NCBI GenBank assembly: GCA_025359185.1
Contig: JANYHF010000013.1
Coordinates: 1-57,429 of the forward strand
Reading direction: 5' to 3'
Length of the DNA: 57,429 nucleotides
From: Hyphomicrobiaceae bacterium
GTDB taxonomy: Bacteria > Pseudomonadota > Alphaproteobacteria > Rhizobiales > Hyphomicrobiaceae
Positions 56,210 through 57,429 of this stretch are shown one piece after another. The position numbers and the translations under genes were made by a program. How positions within the stretch are numbered: position 1 is the stretch's first letter; every line of letters starts with the position of its first letter. Below the pieces are notes generated by a model. The model was not told the DNA's origin. It was given only the letters and a program-made list of their open reading frames with translations, and did no database searches.

Positions 56210-56731
56210 ATGGCTTCACTTTCCCTCATCCTTGGCGGCGCACGCTCCGGCAAGAGCCGATTGGGTGAAATGCTGATCACTGCGCTACCCGTCCCGTGGA
56301 CATATATCGCGACGGCTCAGGCGTTTGATGACGAGATGCGCGATCGCATCGCTGCGCACAGGGCCGAGCGGGTGCCGGGCTGGCGGACAATCGAGGCGCC
56401 GCTGGATCTGGCCGGTGCGATTGCGGGCGCGCAGTCGGCGGGCCATCCCATCCTCGTTGATTGCCTGACACTGTGGCTGAGCAATGTGATGCTTGCGGAT
56501 CGCGACATTGATGCCGAATCGCAGCGGCTGCTCGTCGCGTTAACAGATGTCACCCAGCCCATCACCCTCGTCTCCAACGAGGTCGGCCTCGGCATCGTAC
56601 CGGACAACGCGCTGGCCCGCCGCTTCCGAGATGCGCAAGGCCGGCTCAACCAGAGTGTGGCCGCCCTTGCAGGCCGCGTGATTTTCATGGCAGCTGGCCT
56701 GCCGTTGATCTTGAAAGGGCCGCCCCTATGA
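56210..56731 (+). CDS. cobU: Bifunctional adenosylcobinamide kinase / adenosylcobinamide-phosphate guanylyltransferase
   Basis: The 173-residue enzyme (CobP in aerobic species) phosphorylates adenosylcobinamide and transfers GMP. Walker A GGARSGKS is at 9-16, followed by VPWTYIATAQAFDDEM and LVDCLTLWLSNVM. The start at 56210 follows GAAGG. It overlaps cobO by 4 bases (ATGA). Confidence 0.95.
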   Translation: MASLSLILGGARSGKSRLGEMLITALPVPWTYIATAQAFDDEMRDRIAAHRAERVPGWRTIEAPLDLAGAIAGAQSAGHPILVDCLTLWLSNVMLADRDIDAESQRLLVALTDVTQPITLVSNEVGLGIVPDNALARRFRDAQGRLNQSVAALAGRVIFMAAGLPLILKGPPL

Positions 56732-57333
56732 CAAATGACGATCCCGAGCGCCACAAGTCCAAGATGGGGAAGCGCAAGGCGGTACAGGACGCCGAGGTGG
56801 CCTCGAAGACCATCGAGAAGGGGCTGCTGATCGTCAACACCGGTCCCGGCAAGGGCAAAACGACGGCCGCCATGGGCCTCGCCCTGCGCGCGCTGGGCTA
56901 TGGCTGGAAGATTGGCATTGTGCAGTTCATCAAGGGCGCGTGGAATACGGGCGAACGGGCCGCGTTGGAGAAATTTGGCAACCTCGTGACGTTCGAGGCG
57001 CTGGGCGAGGGCTTTACGTGGAACACCCAGGACAAGGCGCGGGATATCGCTGCTTGTGGAAAGTCCTGGGAAATAGCCAAGGCGCTCATGAATGATCCCA
57101 AAGTACGTTTGCTGATCCTCGATGAGTTGAACATCGCGCTGCGCTACGACTATCTTCCGCTGGACGACGTCGTGGCGACGCTCGCTGCCCGCCGCCCCGA
57201 GTTGCATATCGTCGTCACCGGCCGCAACGCCAAGCCCGAGATGATTGCGATTGCTGACACGGTGACGGAAATGGCGGCGGTCAAGCATCACTTCGCGGCG
57301 GGGGTGAAGACACAAATTGGCATTGAACACTAA
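56728..57333 (+). CDS. cobO: Corrinoid adenosyltransferase (BtuR/CobO type)
   Basis: The 201-residue enzyme attaches the adenosyl group to cob(I)yrinate a,c-diamide. The P-loop NTGPGKGKTT is at 37-46, preceded by an N-terminal charged tail. LILDELNIALRYDYL is the substrate-site region. It ends 14 bases before a heptamer hairpin. Confidence 0.95.
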   Translation: MTNDDPERHKSKMGKRKAVQDAEVASKTIEKGLLIVNTGPGKGKTTAAMGLALRALGYGWKIGIVQFIKGAWNTGERAALEKFGNLVTFEALGEGFTWNTQDKARDIAACGKSWEIAKALMNDPKVRLLILDELNIALRYDYLPLDDVVATLAARRPELHIVVTGRNAKPEMIAIADTVTEMAAVKHHFAAGVKTQIGIEH

Positions 57334-57347
57334 ATCAAGGGTGGCAG

Positions 57348-57429
57348 CTGGCAACGGGCAGCAGGCAGCGGGCAGCGGGAAGAAAGTAGGTGCTCTCCTT
57401 TCTTCCCGCTGCCTGCTGTCCGTTGCCAG
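57348..57429. repeat. Gene-less inverted heptamer array (hairpin) at the window end
   Basis: The left arm (57348-57386) is built of heptamers such as GGCAACG, GGCAGCA, GGCAGCG, GGCAGCG, GGAAGAA. The right arm (57398-57429) is its reverse complement, with one heptamer missing and a single mismatch; the spacer is 11 bases. GGGAAGAAAGTAG (57377-57389) is shared with the right arm of the S23 cassette. The element may continue beyond the window. It may terminate cobO. Confidence 0.8.

Overview
The window is a GC-rich chromosomal segment from an alphaproteobacterium. The main evidence is the F0 gene order atpI-atpB-atpE-atpF'-atpF with a b/b' pair, the order MJ0042 zinc-ribbon protein-ftsE-ftsX-ydcF-plsC, a 6S RNA directly upstream of a 5-formyltetrahydrofolate cyclo-ligase gene and a YmdB-type phosphoesterase gene, and an aerobic-type cobalamin cluster (cobG, cobN). 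Hyphomicrobiales or a neighbouring order is likely, but the sequence alone does not settle it. Almost all of the window is intact single-copy genes. The accessory material consists of one partial insertion sequence, one four-helix-bundle (S23) gene cassette and several small palindromic repeats.

Layout. 1-142: end of an insertion sequence. 299-3218: cyclopropane fatty acid synthase and DnaB helicase. 3219-3759: a small S23-family gene framed by heptamer-based inverted arms, inserted exactly between dnaB and radA. 3762-10715: radA, cvpA, a TAXI-type periplasmic protein, a short-chain dehydrogenase, a TPR protein and ispE. 10723-14013: gap (reverse), a small coiled-coil gene, 6S RNA followed by a run of palindromes, the folate cyclo-ligase and a phosphoesterase. 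14164-16679: ATP synthase F0 operon behind a strong sigma70-like promoter. 16753-18762: a DUF2167 protein, an M50 membrane protease and a GlsB-type protein. 18963-23730: glycine cleavage operon gcvT-gcvH-gcvP (reverse) behind a tandem glycine riboswitch. 23795-28553: a lipoprotein, ispH, thrB, rnhA and rimO. 28592-34239: hpt, the zinc-ribbon protein, ftsE, ftsX, ydcF, ohr and plsC. 34321-40292: a B12-dependent class II ribonucleotide reductase, a threonylcarbamoyl-AMP synthase and two acyl-CoA metabolism genes.

40289-57333 is one large cobalamin island. A cobalamin riboswitch (about 55348-55560, reverse strand) heads cbtB-cbtA-DUF1636-cobW-cobN-cobG-cobH-cobI-cobJ, most joined by ATGA overlaps. 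cobL-cobE-cobM and cobB continue on the same strand. cobK and cbiD are embedded on the opposite strand, and cobU and cobO lie at the far end. cbiD stands where an aerobic pathway would be expected to use cobF. The nearby class II ribonucleotide reductase consumes the coenzyme made here.

The most interesting signals are non-coding. (i) The S23 cassette has a perfect 41-bp inverted repeat made of GGGATTA-like heptamers, and a gene-less heptamer hairpin at the very end of the window (57348-57429) shares a 13-nt core with it. (ii) A 41-nt palindrome occurs twice, with a compensatory base-pair change. (iii) A palindromic repeat of about 115 bp is inserted in frame inside cobN, with a relative between rnhA and rimO. 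(iv) A third palindrome family lies between cobW and cobN, with a partial copy downstream of 6S RNA.
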